From the IMG/VR virus record IMGVR_UViG_3300023202_000336, positions 116,135 through 180,134 of that record: a DNA stretch of 64,000 bases; one strand, 5' to 3'. Below the pieces are notes generated by a model. The model was not told the DNA's origin and searched no databases. It saw only the letters and a program-made list of their open reading frames with translations. Position 1 is the stretch's first letter, and the number at the start of each line of letters is the position of its first letter. The translations under genes and the position numbers were made by a program. The DNA comes from a virus. Shown one piece after another: positions 43,623-50,869 of this stretch.

Positions 43623-44513
43623 TTGAGTAAGCAGCACGAACATCTATTTGAAAAAATTTTAGGAGTAGCCTATGGTACCGCTGGCGCCGAGGGCGAAGAA
43701 ATACCGAAATCGAAAGCTAAATTTTGGAGTCGCGACGATAATGGTAACTACCTTTGCTTCTATCCGGAGCTAAACCCACAGAAGCGTCTTGCCCCGGGGG
43801 TTTACAAAGTTTACAAAGTACCTATGGGTACTGTATTTCATCGAGACGACGTCAAACGTATTGATACGATTGATCTCTCGAGCGAACAGATAAAGGTTCT
43901 CGAGCAGGTGAAAAAGTTCTGGGGGTATAGGGAGAAATACCGCGAACTGAACATCCCGCATAAACGTGGGTTCCTGCTGTACGGCGAACCAGGGACAGGG
44001 AAAACTACTATACTCACGGAAGTCGTGCATCGAGTGATCGATATGGGAGGCGTTGCTATCAACGTACCGGAAAGTGCGGAGCTTCGAACTATCTCGCAGG
44101 GTATTAGTGATATTCAAAAGCTTGATGGGCCTCGTCCCATATGTTTCTTCATCGAAGACATCGATATTTATGAGGATAACCATGCTTTCGTAAACTTCTT
44201 GGACGGCACGAATGAGCTCGACGGCGTGATCATTATCGCAACAACGAACTATATAGAGAACATACCGGATCGATTGAAGAATAGGCCAGGGCGATTCGAT
44301 GAGGTGCATAGGATCGTGCCCCCAGAGGCGGCCGAGTGCGCAGGTCTGGTAGATTTCTATACGAGGTCCCTTCGGGAGGAGTACGGAGAGGACTACGGAA
44401 AAGAGATCATGAAGTTTGCACAAGAGTTGGAGGGAAAGACTCCGGCTGAGATCAGGGGAGCTATCGTCGATAGATATATCTATGGCGAATACGAGAAGAG
44501 GAAGAAACGATGA
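43623..44513 (+). CDS. AAA ATPase
   Basis: 296 aa, TTG start with AAAGGAAGG upstream. Walker A GEPGTGKTT (Lys127), Walker B FFIEDIDIY, sensor 1 IIATTNY, and arginine region RPGRFDEVHR. The central part resembles the BCS1-like ATPase at 41660 (both have a (Y)REL/DRLxIPHxRGxLL lead into Walker A) but there is no membrane segment, so it may be a soluble paralog. It overlaps the HD gene by 4 bases. Confidence 0.85.
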   Translation: MSKQHEHLFEKILGVAYGTAGAEGEEIPKSKAKFWSRDDNGNYLCFYPELNPQKRLAPGVYKVYKVPMGTVFHRDDVKRIDTIDLSSEQIKVLEQVKKFWGYREKYRELNIPHKRGFLLYGEPGTGKTTILTEVVHRVIDMGGVAINVPESAELRTISQGISDIQKLDGPRPICFFIEDIDIYEDNHAFVNFLDGTNELDGVIIIATTNYIENIPDRLKNRPGRFDEVHRIVPPEAAECAGLVDFYTRSLREEYGEDYGKEIMKFAQELEGKTPAEIRGAIVDRYIYGEYEKRKKR

Positions 44514-45382
44514 CGGGTAAAGCAGTCGCAGAAGATCGGGAGATACAAGGGGCGCCTTCGAAAGAGCAGTATTTCATCCACGAGGTGATCGATGCTCTTC
44601 AGAGCATCGGTACAGATCCTGCGATCGTGACGTCGCTCGCGTGGGGGATACTCGGCTACTACCAGCAACCATGGAGGAAGTATCATACGGTAGACCACGT
44701 CATGGATATGATAGAGAAAGCGAAGGAGCTCAATTGGTATACACCTTGTGAGATGCGTCTCGCGATCATCTATCACGATATCTGTATGAATCCTCCGGGT
44801 AAACAGCCCGTCGAAGGACATAATGAAGCCATGAGCGCACTCATGATGCGTAGGTCTCTTGAGCGACGAGCGGTTGGTCTCACATCGGAAGAGGGTTCCT
44901 TGGTACCTTCGTATTACCGGAAAAAGATGTTCTGCGTGAGCGTCGAAACCATCGAAGACATGATTCTGATGACCGGAAACTATGCGAGAACAGATATCGA
45001 GTTAATACAGCCGTGGAGCATATCCGACGGCGATCCGCGCGAGGACTACGAACTCAGATTTCAGGCGAGGCTTTGCGACCTTGATCTTTCGAGCCTTGCG
45101 AGAGAGCCTTACGAGGCGTTCTTGCAGCAACAGCGTAACATCATCGAAGAGGCGGGGTACTCGACCGAGGACGGAGATTTCGCCTACATAGAGGGTATGC
45201 GCAAGTGTGCTAAGTTTCTCAAGAAGACGTTCCTCAAGAATAGAGGTGATGCACTCTATTACACCAAGGAAGGCCGCGAGCGGTGGCTGCAAAAAGCGAA
45301 AGATAATATGAAGCGCTTTTGCAAAGAATACGGGGACGAATACGTGATTTCGGCTCCAAAAGCAGAAGAAGTAAGTATGTGA
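44510..45382 (+). CDS. HD-superfamily metal-dependent hydrolase
   Basis: 290 aa. The pattern KYHTVDHVMDMI...AIIYHDICMN followed by GHNEAMSA matches the predicted metal-dependent HD phosphohydrolase group (COG4339 type). The later segment with FQARLCDLDLSSLA...YEAFLQQQRNIIEEAG and a C-terminal ALYYTKEGRERWLQKAKDN fits the rest of that family. Likely acts on nucleotides, but the substrate is unknown. An N-terminal 25-residue polar extension precedes the domain. ATGA overlap with the AAA gene. Confidence 0.75.
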   Translation: MTGKAVAEDREIQGAPSKEQYFIHEVIDALQSIGTDPAIVTSLAWGILGYYQQPWRKYHTVDHVMDMIEKAKELNWYTPCEMRLAIIYHDICMNPPGKQPVEGHNEAMSALMMRRSLERRAVGLTSEEGSLVPSYYRKKMFCVSVETIEDMILMTGNYARTDIELIQPWSISDGDPREDYELRFQARLCDLDLSSLAREPYEAFLQQQRNIIEEAGYSTEDGDFAYIEGMRKCAKFLKKTFLKNRGDALYYTKEGRERWLQKAKDNMKRFCKEYGDEYVISAPKAEEVSM

Positions 45383-45399
45383 GCTTACTCTCAGTTTTC

Positions 45400-45418
45400 C
45401 TGGCGGGACCCCCGCCAG
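45400..45418 (+). terminator. GC-rich hairpin after the HD gene
   Basis: CTGGCGGG (45400-45407) pairs with CCCGCCAG (45411-45418) around a 3-base loop, 18 bases after the HD stop. There is no T tract, so termination would be weak or factor-assisted. Confidence 0.5.
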
Positions 45419-45423
45419 TAAAC

Positions 45424-45483
45424 TATGCTCGCTCAGGAGCTTCGTATCTGAGACTGCGCGCGCAGGAGCTTCGTATCTGAGAC
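45424..45483 (+). repeat. Dispersed 31-bp repeat, two tandem copies
   Basis: A consensus copy at 45424-45454 and a second with a changed 5' part (GCGCGCGCAGGAG) at 45455-45483. They sit just before a TnpB element remnant. Confidence 0.85.
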
Positions 45484-45552
45484 GTATCTAAGACAAGAGA
45501 GGAGTTTTACCTAGGTATCGAAAAGGTAGAAGGTCGTGGTAGCAGACACACC

Positions 45553-45975
45553 GTGTCGAGAGCCAAGACCGTTGTGATCGAAAATCTGAATGTGCGAGGA
45601 ATGCTGAAGAACCACTGTTTGGCGAGAGCCATCAGCGACATCGGGTTCTACGAGTTCAGACGGCAACTTGAATACAAATGCCAGATGAACGGTGTAGAGC
45701 TAATTATTGCTGATCGGTGGTTCCCGTCCACAAAACTGTGTAGGTTTTGCGGGACAATACATGAGATGTCGTTGTCGGATCGAACCTTCCAGTGTGGCTG
45801 TGGTCATATTGAAGATCGTGATGTCAACGCCGCTAAGAATCTTCGTACTCTCGGCTTGAGAGGAATTGACGCCTGTGGACAGGAAGGCTCTGGTCTTGGT
45901 TTAGATCAAGACGAAACCAGTCTGGATGAAGCAGGAACCCAATCTCTGGTAACTTCTACAAGTTACCACATTTAG
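45553..45975 (+). pseudogene. tnpB: Truncated TnpB (C-terminal part only)
   Basis: The remaining 140 residues start at RuvC-II (TVVIENLNVRG, Glu), then the zinc ribbon CRFCG...CGCGH, and RuvC-III (DVNAAKNL, Asp). RuvC-I with the first catalytic Asp is missing, so it cannot cut DNA alone. The reading frame is still open from a GTG through the right-end hairpin to a TAG, so a short protein could be made, and it might still bind omega RNA. It is a divergent lineage from the intact TnpB at 27438. Confidence 0.82.
45948..45967 (+). ncRNA. Right-end hairpin of the deleted TnpB element (omega RNA terminus)
   Basis: GGTAACTT and AAGTTACC form a perfect 8-bp stem with loop CTAC. Identical to the hairpin at 56703 and paired in the same way as the variant at 28649. 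Confidence 0.6.
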
Positions 45976-45988
45976 GAAAGCAGCAACT

Positions 45989-46621
45989 ATGAGTAAGTAC
46001 CACAAGATACAGACCGTATTCAAGCGTGATCCCGCGAACAAAAACAGGACACTGTTGGAGGGTGAGTACTCTCTTCCAGAGTTTGAGTTTTTGAAGAGTA
46101 ACAAGTGGGTGTTCACGGAAAAGGTAGACGGAACTAACATCCGAGTCTACTTTAAGGATGGAGAAATCACCTTCGGCGGGCGAACCGATCAGGCCCAGAT
46201 ACCACCTACACTGGTTGAGCGACTTAATGACCTGTTCTTATCGCAGCGTGAACGTTTCGTTGAGAAGTTTGGCGAAGCAGAGGTGTGTCTATATGGCGAG
46301 GGTTACGGACCGAAGATTCAGAAGGGCGGAGGGAATTACCGGGATGATCAAAGTTTTGTTTTGTTCGACGTGAACGTTGGGGGCTGGTGGTTGCAGCGTA
46401 ACGATGTCGATGACGTGTCTCAATTTTTTGGTTTAGACATTGTTCCAATCGTTGGCGAGGGCACCCTGCTGGATATGGTCGAACTCGTCAGAGGCGGGAT
46501 CAAATCGGCGTGGGGCGATTTCCAGGCCGAAGGCTTGGTGGCCAGGCCCGAGATAGAGTTGCGGACACGCGGTGGCCATCGGATTATAACCAAGATTAAG
46601 TGCCGTGATTTTCCCGTTTAA
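45989..46621 (+). CDS. RNA ligase (Rnl2-like nucleotidyltransferase)
   Basis: Seals RNA breaks; phage RNA ligases often repair tRNAs cut by host defence. Motif I FTEKVDGTNIR gives the adenylated Lys45, followed by GGRTD (motif Ia/III region), CLYGEGYG (motif III), FVLFDV (IIIa), AEGLVARP (IV) and ITKIKCRDF (V). 210 aa is the size of a bare catalytic domain with no C-terminal accessory domain. ATG at 45989 with AGGAAAGC upstream. Its codon use is unlike the Arg-CGA/AGA-rich style upstream, suggesting a separate origin. Confidence 0.87.
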   Translation: MSKYHKIQTVFKRDPANKNRTLLEGEYSLPEFEFLKSNKWVFTEKVDGTNIRVYFKDGEITFGGRTDQAQIPPTLVERLNDLFLSQRERFVEKFGEAEVCLYGEGYGPKIQKGGGNYRDDQSFVLFDVNVGGWWLQRNDVDDVSQFFGLDIVPIVGEGTLLDMVELVRGGIKSAWGDFQAEGLVARPEIELRTRGGHRIITKIKCRDFPV

Positions 46622-46643
46622 TCTAGTTAAAGGAGGAGCAATC

Positions 46644-46766
46644 GTGAACCATGCGGTGGTTTTGTTTCCAGGTGGGAGGGACAGCATCTATGAAAAGAGA
46701 AGCAGAAAAATCAGGTATTACGATATACGACCGTACGTCAATCTAACGATGGAGATAAACGCGTGA
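46644..46766 (+). CDS. Small protein, 40 aa
   Basis: GTG with a strong AAAGGAGG upstream. The frame starts MNHAVVLFPGGRDSIYE, reminiscent of the SGGxDS PP-loop of ATP pyrophosphatases, but the rest of such a domain is absent, so it may be a remnant. It ends by overlapping the next gene (GTGA). Basic middle, no other motif. Confidence 0.5.
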   Translation: MNHAVVLFPGGRDSIYEKRSRKIRYYDIRPYVNLTMEINA

Positions 46767-47044
46767 GCGAAGCGAATCCACTTGACCGTTTTGTTAGCAC
46801 AATTTCCTCCCCAAAAGTTGGGTGGCACTGCACAACAAAGGCCAAGTTAGAAAAGTACCGCGCAAGCGGCAGGATCATCGCACCAGTTAGATTCTGGCCG
46901 AATGAAGAAACGGCGAGGCGCTGGGCGAAAAGAACGGGCAGAGAGTTGGTGATAAAAATTACCCTGCCCGGAATTTCATATCCGCTGCCTGATCATAAAC
47001 CGGCGCTATTCTGTCCGCACGATGTGGTGCAGTTTGATTGCTAA
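46763..47044 (+). CDS. Hypothetical cassette-type protein, 93 aa
   Basis: GTG start overlapping the stop before it. Contains SPKVGWHCTTKAKLEKYRASG and FWPNEETARRWAKRTGRE, a layout seen in small toxin-like or ADP-ribosyl-related folds, but I cannot assign it. The stop codon lies within an attC-like site (47040-47092), as is typical of integron cassettes. Confidence 0.6.
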   Translation: MSEANPLDRFVSTISSPKVGWHCTTKAKLEKYRASGRIIAPVRFWPNEETARRWAKRTGRELVIKITLPGISYPLPDHKPALFCPHDVVQFDC

Positions 47045-47092
47045 CGCCGGCATCAGCGGCGCGGCAGCGTCCGCTGCATGCACTTGTCAGCT
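47040..47092 (+). other. Integron attC-like recombination site 1
   Basis: Starts GCTAAC over the stop codon and ends CACTTGTCAG. Shares ATCAGCGGCGCGGCAGCG + TCCGCTGCATGCACTTG with site 2. The core folds by GCAGCG/CGCTGC pairing. The right simple site reads GTCAG rather than GTTAG, so it may be damaged. Confidence 0.6.
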
Positions 47093-47114
47093 TCAGGGAC
47101 AGAAAGGATAAGCC

Positions 47115-47546
47115 ATGCCCGGTTATGCTGCTATTGGACTCGATAACCCCAAGAATGCATGCAACATCGGCAGCGCACTAAGAGCCTGTGGTGTTTATGG
47201 AGCATCTATGCTTGCCACCACTGGGGCAAGATTTGGCAGAGCACCAACTGATACCATGAAAGCCTTTAGACACCTGCCTTGGCTGCGCGTTGATGACCTG
47301 CATGACATCGTGCCTTATGACTGCGTGCCGGTTGCCGTTGATTTGATCGAAGGCGCAGCACCGTTGCCAGAGTACAAACACCCAGAACGCGCCTTCTATG
47401 TGTTTGGAGCAGAGGACGCGACTCTAGGCCAAAGAACGCTTTCATGGTGCCGTGATGTAGTCTATGTGCCGACCAATGGTTGTATGAACCTTGCGGCGAC
47501 CATCAACGTGATCCTGTACGATCGTGCAGCAAAACGAGAAAGCTAA
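47115..47546 (+). CDS. SpoU/TrmH-family RNA 2'-O-methyltransferase
   Basis: 143 aa, a compact SPOUT enzyme that methylates ribose in RNA, probably tRNA (TrmL-like). All three SpoU motifs are visible: NPKNACNIGSALRAC (motif 1), YVFGAEDATLG (motif 2) and VYVPTNGCMNLAATINVILYDR (motif 3). RBS AGAAAGGATAAG. Its stop overlaps the second attC-like site, so gene plus site form one cassette. Near the RNA ligase, it suggests an RNA-maintenance group. Confidence 0.88.
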   Translation: MPGYAAIGLDNPKNACNIGSALRACGVYGASMLATTGARFGRAPTDTMKAFRHLPWLRVDDLHDIVPYDCVPVAVDLIEGAAPLPEYKHPERAFYVFGAEDATLGQRTLSWCRDVVYVPTNGCMNLAATINVILYDRAAKRES

Positions 47547-47596
47547 CGCACCAAAATCAGCGGCGCGGCAGCGTCCGCTGCATGCACTTGTTAGAA
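47542..47596 (+). other. Integron attC-like recombination site 2
   Basis: GCTAAC at the left (over the stop codon of the methyltransferase) and GTTAG at 47590-47594 are complementary end boxes, as in attC. The interior is nearly identical to site 1. An insertion of one cassette (methyltransferase plus site) between the two is the simplest reading. Confidence 0.68.
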
Positions 47597-47616
47597 CATT
47601 AACCCAAGGAGCGGAA

Positions 47617-47919
47617 ATGAAACAAAGCGACATCAAACCATGCTGCGTGTGCGGGGAAGGAGTGGGGCATTGCGGCCCGGCCTTCTACACCGTCCGACTC
47701 ACCCAACAGATATTGCTGGAGAGAAACATCACGCGCCATGCCGGCCTGGAACAGATGTTGGGATCAGCCACCTTGGCGTCTGTGATGGGAGTAGATGCTG
47801 ACATCAGTCAGGAAATGTGCGCAACGGCTGATCTCTGGATCTGCCAAGAATGCGCGATGAAGACGCCGATTCTCATGCTCTTGGAATACGTTGAGGCATC
47901 CGAGGAGGACGAAAAATGA
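47617..47919 (+). CDS. Hypothetical Cys-rich protein, 100 aa
   Basis: ATG with AAGGAGCGG upstream, 20 bases after the attC-like site, as expected for a cassette gene. N-terminal CCVCGEGVGHCG and later WICQECAM form a CxxC...CxxC zinc-binding pattern, with a helical middle. No family recognised. ATGA overlap to the next gene. Confidence 0.65.
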   Translation: MKQSDIKPCCVCGEGVGHCGPAFYTVRLTQQILLERNITRHAGLEQMLGSATLASVMGVDADISQEMCATADLWICQECAMKTPILMLLEYVEASEEDEK

Positions 47920-48035
47920 ATCACACCCCCACCGATCTCGCCATGTCGTCCGACCCCTGGACCTCCCTGCTGTGGATTGGGATCCTGATCGCCGTTGCGA
48001 TGGGGACGGCGTGGGTTGTGTTGCGGAGAAAGTAG
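47916..48035 (+). CDS. Small single-pass membrane protein, 39 aa
   Basis: ATGA overlap with the previous gene. A short polar N terminus, then one hydrophobic helix (LLWIGILIAVAMGTAWVVL) and a basic end (RRK), so N-out/C-in. Immediately followed by the next ATG. Confidence 0.55.
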   Translation: MNHTPTDLAMSSDPWTSLLWIGILIAVAMGTAWVVLRRK

Positions 48036-48203
48036 ATGAAACACCACCACAGTCAAGACGACATTGGATTCGCTGCATTCCTTGCGTTCGTGCAGCGGGG
48101 CGGCTTCGGCCCCCATACACGCAAGAGTGCCACAAACGCCTCTGCGTTTTGGCGCAAGGAGGACGCCGGCCGCAAAGATCGGGAGAAAGAGGACCACCGA
48201 TGA
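48036..48203 (+). CDS. Small hypothetical protein, 55 aa
   Basis: Starts directly after the previous stop. Begins MKHHHSQDD, then FAAFLAFVQRGG, and ends in a highly charged tail. Its binding site would be the GGAGAAAG inside the preceding gene. No family recognised. Confidence 0.5.
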   Translation: MKHHHSQDDIGFAAFLAFVQRGGFGPHTRKSATNASAFWRKEDAGRKDREKEDHR

Positions 48204-48268
48204 AACACCACTACAACTACGACGGCGCCTATGCCCGCTCAGAGGCTTCGTATCTGAGACGTACCTGA
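48200..48268 (+). CDS. Possible 22-residue peptide ending in the dispersed repeat
   Basis: ATGA overlap with the previous gene. Begins MKHHYNYDG, echoing the MKHHH start of its neighbour (a short duplication), and ends ARSEASYLRRT, coded by the repeat. Probably a remnant. Confidence 0.35.
   Translation: MKHHYNYDGAYARSEASYLRRT
48230..48260 (+). repeat. Dispersed 31-bp repeat copy
   Basis: TATGCCCGCTCAGAGG + CTTCGTATCTGAGAC, followed by a second partial GTACCTGAAAC. Lies between the tiny genes and the ribosome binding site of the winged-helix gene. Confidence 0.82.
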
Positions 48269-48295
48269 AACCATACCACGAAAGGAGGAGGGCAA

Positions 48296-48646
48296 TTGAG
48301 AAAGCATCCGCCCACTAAAGTCAGTATTACTGCGATCGCTATACTCGTTGCCGTACGAACACAGACGAACCTGGTGACGATCAAGTTCATATCAGAAAGA
48401 ACTGGTTATACCTACCAACAGGTGAAAGATGTGACTATCGGACTAGTTGAACGGAAGCTGCTCAAGCAGTATCGCCACGGAGGACAGTCGGATAACCCGA
48501 ACGCTCGTAAACAGCCCGACGGGTTTAGCATCACTACGAGGGGCAAGAAGATCGCGAGGTCTTTTAGCCCGAAGTTGGTTCAGGCGCTCCAAGAAATGGG
48601 CAAAGTAAAAATATGGCGGTATGGCGGAAAGGGAGCAGAGGGATGA
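48296..48646 (+). CDS. Winged-helix DNA-binding protein, 116 aa
   Basis: TTG start with a strong AAAGGAGGAGGG upstream. Residues about 12-60 form a helix-turn-helix (NLVTIKFISERTGYTYQQVKDVTIGLVERKLL), followed by a wing (GFSITTRGKKIARSF), the layout of MarR/PadR-like small regulators. It could regulate this accessory region. ATGA overlap with the next gene. Confidence 0.7.
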   Translation: MRKHPPTKVSITAIAILVAVRTQTNLVTIKFISERTGYTYQQVKDVTIGLVERKLLKQYRHGGQSDNPNARKQPDGFSITTRGKKIARSFSPKLVQALQEMGKVKIWRYGGKGAEG

Positions 48647-48972
48647 AACCTAGCGATTACGGGCTCCCCGACGACGCAGCCGGGTACGTATGTTATCAAG
48701 AGGGCGACGAGTGGTGCTGCCACGATACGCTTGTAGACGCGGTAGACGAGTATGTGTCTGAGTGTTTGTTCGTGAATAAAATCAATGACACCGGCTGCCG
48801 AGATTGCGAGGTCTACCTCGCGAGCGTGCGGAAAAACCCGGATCCCGAGGATCCTGATGGCCTCGATGAATACATCACTCACCACAGGGTCCCATGCGTG
48901 ATAGTCCTGCGGGCCGAGGTTCGCGGGCCCGTGGAGGTACTCGAAGAAGACAACGAAGGAGGCGAGGGTTGA
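48643..48972 (+). CDS. Hypothetical acidic protein with Cys pairs, 109 aa
   Basis: I start at the ATG at 48643 (GGGAGCAGAGG upstream, ATGA overlap). It is acidic, with CYQEGDEWCCHD and CRDCEV that could bind zinc, and ends in a run of Glu/Gly. No family recognised. A partial dispersed repeat (49001-49018) follows. Confidence 0.6.
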   Translation: MKPSDYGLPDDAAGYVCYQEGDEWCCHDTLVDAVDEYVSECLFVNKINDTGCRDCEVYLASVRKNPDPEDPDGLDEYITHHRVPCVIVLRAEVRGPVEVLEEDNEGGEG

Positions 48973-49000
48973 CGCTCTGGTCAAGCGCCACCACTCACCA

Positions 49001-49018
49001 CTGAGACGTATCTGAAAC
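49001..49018 (+). repeat. Partial dispersed repeat
   Basis: CTGAGACGTATCTGAAAC matches the 3' half plus the frequent extension GTATCTGAAAC. It lies just upstream of the MazG-like gene's ribosome binding site. Confidence 0.6.
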
Positions 49019-49043
49019 TCAAACAACAGGAAGGAAACGTCCA

Positions 49044-49529
49044 ATGCGACAACATATCGACGCGGTTCGGAAGTTCATGGAACTTGCCGGCCAGGATCTC
49101 CCGGAGACACCCCAGGTACCCGATGAGGATACCCGTCTGCTCCGAGCAAAACTCATCTTCGAAGAAGCGATGGAAACGATCGAGCGCGGTCTCGGAGTTT
49201 CCGTACGTGTACAGAAGCATAGGGCGGCCGTCGGAAACAACGTCGAGTTTTTCCTCACGGAGGGACAGAAGCCCAATTTGGAGGAGCTCATCGACGGTGT
49301 AAACGATATATTTGTCGTTTCGACCGGGACGGCGCTGGCAGCAGGAATCGACCCCGAGAAGCACCAGGAGGAGGTCGATAACGCGAATCTACGAAAGTTC
49401 AGCGAGGACGGGTACCAGAGCGACGGCTCAGACGGGAACCCCGAAGGAAAGTGGATCAAGCCGCCTGACTGGCAGCCGCCGAACCACCAGAAACTGCTCG
49501 AGCAGGCATCTGAAAGACAGTCTGAATAG
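49044..49529 (+). CDS. MazG-like nucleotide pyrophosphohydrolase
   Basis: 161 aa. Helical all-alpha NTP-PPase pattern: LIFEEAMETIERG (EExxE-type metal site), then NLEELIDGVNDIFVVSTGTALAAGID (ExxD metal pair), and a C-terminal NANLRKFSEDGYQ...GKWIKPPDWQPPN typical of phage MazG/PRA-PH-like enzymes. Such enzymes hydrolyse NTPs to NMP and pyrophosphate, for example to remove alarmones or modified nucleotides. ATG with AGGAAGGAAAC upstream. Confidence 0.82.
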   Translation: MRQHIDAVRKFMELAGQDLPETPQVPDEDTRLLRAKLIFEEAMETIERGLGVSVRVQKHRAAVGNNVEFFLTEGQKPNLEELIDGVNDIFVVSTGTALAAGIDPEKHQEEVDNANLRKFSEDGYQSDGSDGNPEGKWIKPPDWQPPNHQKLLEQASERQSE

Positions 49530-49624
49530 AGGCTCAAATTTGAACGATCTTTTCCGGCGGTACCAGCGCACATATTAAAGGAGATCGTTTAATCTCGAGC
49601 CAGAAAACCGGATTCCTGGCGGTT

Positions 49625-49643
49625 TGAGCTTCGTATCTGAGAC
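49625..49643 (+). repeat. Dispersed repeat, 3' half only
   Basis: TGAGCTTCGTATCTGAGAC lacks the TATGCTCGC half. Confidence 0.7.
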
Positions 49644-49666
49644 GGTTATAACAGCTATGGCTGGCC

Positions 49667-49697
49667 TATGCTCGCTCAGGAGCTTCGTATCTGAGAC
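49667..49697 (+). repeat. Dispersed 31-bp repeat, consensus copy
   Basis: Exact match to TATGCTCGCTCAGGAG + CTTCGTATCTGAGAC. Confidence 0.9.
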
Positions 49698-49717
49698 CAC
49701 GGCAGCACCATTTCGAT

Positions 49718-49748
49718 TATGTTCGCTCAGGAGCTTCGTATCTGAGAC
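49718..49748 (+). repeat. Dispersed 31-bp repeat copy
   Basis: One difference from consensus (TATGTTCG). Followed by ACAGACAGACAGACGAGACGAC. Confidence 0.9.
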
Positions 49749-49864
49749 AGACAGACAGACGAGACGACGGGGGTGGCGGTCGGAACTCTTTTCTTTTTTC
49801 TTTTTTTTTTCTTTTTTCTTTTCTCTACGAGCGTTCACGAAATGAGATACGATCGTAAACGAAT

Positions 49865-49980
49865 GAAACCTCGCATCCGAATGAAACCTCGCATCCGAAG
49901 AAAAACCCCGGTCGCGAATCGCAAACTAAGGAAACCTCGCATCCGTTCGTGAGCAAGTCGCAGGCAAAGGAAACCTCGCG
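49865..49980 (+). repeat. Iteron-like direct repeats
   Basis: GAAACCTCGCATCCG at 49865-49879, 49883-49897 and 49931-49945, with a shortened GAAACCTCGCG at 49970. The spacing is irregular (18, 48, 39 bases). Possible protein-binding sites. Confidence 0.75.
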
Positions 49981-50245
49981 CACGACGGACACGAACGTAT
50001 CTCTCGTATCTATTAAAAAAATAATCTATCGTATCTACGTAGTAGATACTCTCTCGAAGTCTGCACGGTAATCAATATTGACCCATACCTTACAGTCAGT
50101 TTTGACCTACGTTTTTGACCTTACTTAACGAGCGTTTACGAACGGGTGTGAGATCGTTCGTATACGAATGAAATTTGTGAACGCGCGGACAAAATTGATA
50201 AAATCCGCCGAAACTTACCATTATCCGCCAACGAAAGGGCCGCTC

Positions 50246-50860
50246 ATGGATCCAGTCCAGTTCCATAGAATTCTTCGACTTCAAACTGAAGCGTTTCTTT
50301 ACGCGATGATGTTTCGTGGTTACATTGATGTTGATTCGCAGCGATTTACGCATCTTGCTCCGACGGTGAATAAGATCCGCGGAATGACCGCTGAAGAGTG
50401 GGCGATGACCGTTGCAGATCTTACTGTTTCGGCCAACCCAGACATACCGTTCGCACCAGAACCGCTCTGGCTCGATGAATACGACCCGTCCTACATCGAT
50501 CACGGTATCCACCACTGTGTTTTACATGTTCCCGAATATGGGCGTTATTACGATCCTACCTGTCTCGAAGGGATCGAGGATATCGATTATCTTGCGATCG
50601 ACCCGACTCCCGACGCGAAGTATATACCCCTCATCGTACCGGCGGAATCTAAGTCCACACGGGTTCCGTTCCTTGCAACGAAGCGGGTTACCGATGAACC
50701 GCTCGATGACGAGGATGACGAGGAAGAGCGGCCCGGTGTCTTCGATGACGTGGAAAAGCGGGAAACCGGTTCGGCGCGTCACCAGCCGGCTGAAGTGGAA
50801 ATCGAAGACTTCGTGAGAGAGATCGAAGAAGCACCTTCGGGTGGCGAAGTCTCAATCTGA
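50246..50860 (+). CDS. Hypothetical protein, 204 aa
   Basis: The ATG at 50246 has GAAAGGG at proper spacing, the usual site in this genome. An upstream ATG at 50168 (adding 26 residues) has none. The body is mixed alpha/beta (EWAMTVADLTVSANP; YDPSYIDHGIHHCVLH) and the C-terminal 60 residues are acidic and disordered (DDEDDEEERPG). No family recognised. First gene after the candidate control region, so perhaps early-expressed. Confidence 0.6.
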   Translation: MDPVQFHRILRLQTEAFLYAMMFRGYIDVDSQRFTHLAPTVNKIRGMTAEEWAMTVADLTVSANPDIPFAPEPLWLDEYDPSYIDHGIHHCVLHVPEYGRYYDPTCLEGIEDIDYLAIDPTPDAKYIPLIVPAESKSTRVPFLATKRVTDEPLDDEDDEEERPGVFDDVEKRETGSARHQPAEVEIEDFVREIEEAPSGGEVSI

Positions 50861-50869
50861 AAGGACCAG

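Larger units (their letters stand above)
45509..45976 (+). mobile_element. Internally deleted TnpB element
   Basis: Keeps both ends of the 27198 element: ACCTAGGTATCGAAAAGG at 45509 and hairpin plus CACATTTAGG at 45948-45976. Only about 470 bases remain and contain the last third of a tnpB. The deletion joins the left end to the middle of the gene. Confidence 0.82.
49530..50245 (+). other. Gene-poor region with iterons, polypyrimidine tract and palindrome; candidate origin or control region
   Basis: The only gap of this size in the window. In order: three dispersed-repeat copies (49625-49643, 49667-49697, 49718-49748); a GACAGACAGACAGACGAGACGAC run; a T/C-only tract at about 49790-49826; iterons of GAAACCTCGCATCCG at 49865, 49883 and 49931 with a partial one at 49970; an A+T-rich stretch (about 50010-50030); and GTATCTAC/GTAGATAC palindrome 50031-50049. 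Two TTGACC boxes follow at about 50075-50110. Iterons beside A+T-rich DNA and a palindrome resemble a replication origin, but no initiator gene is adjacent. Confidence 0.5.

Noticed and set aside
49667-49748. CRISPR array
   Set aside because: The 31-bp repeat copies here are few, unevenly spaced and found singly all over the window, without spacers of constant length or cas genes.
49575-49838. Minus-strand frame with SDTKLLSEH repeated
   Set aside because: The repeat in protein comes only from the dispersed DNA repeat, and the N-terminal Lys/Glu run comes from the polypyrimidine tract.
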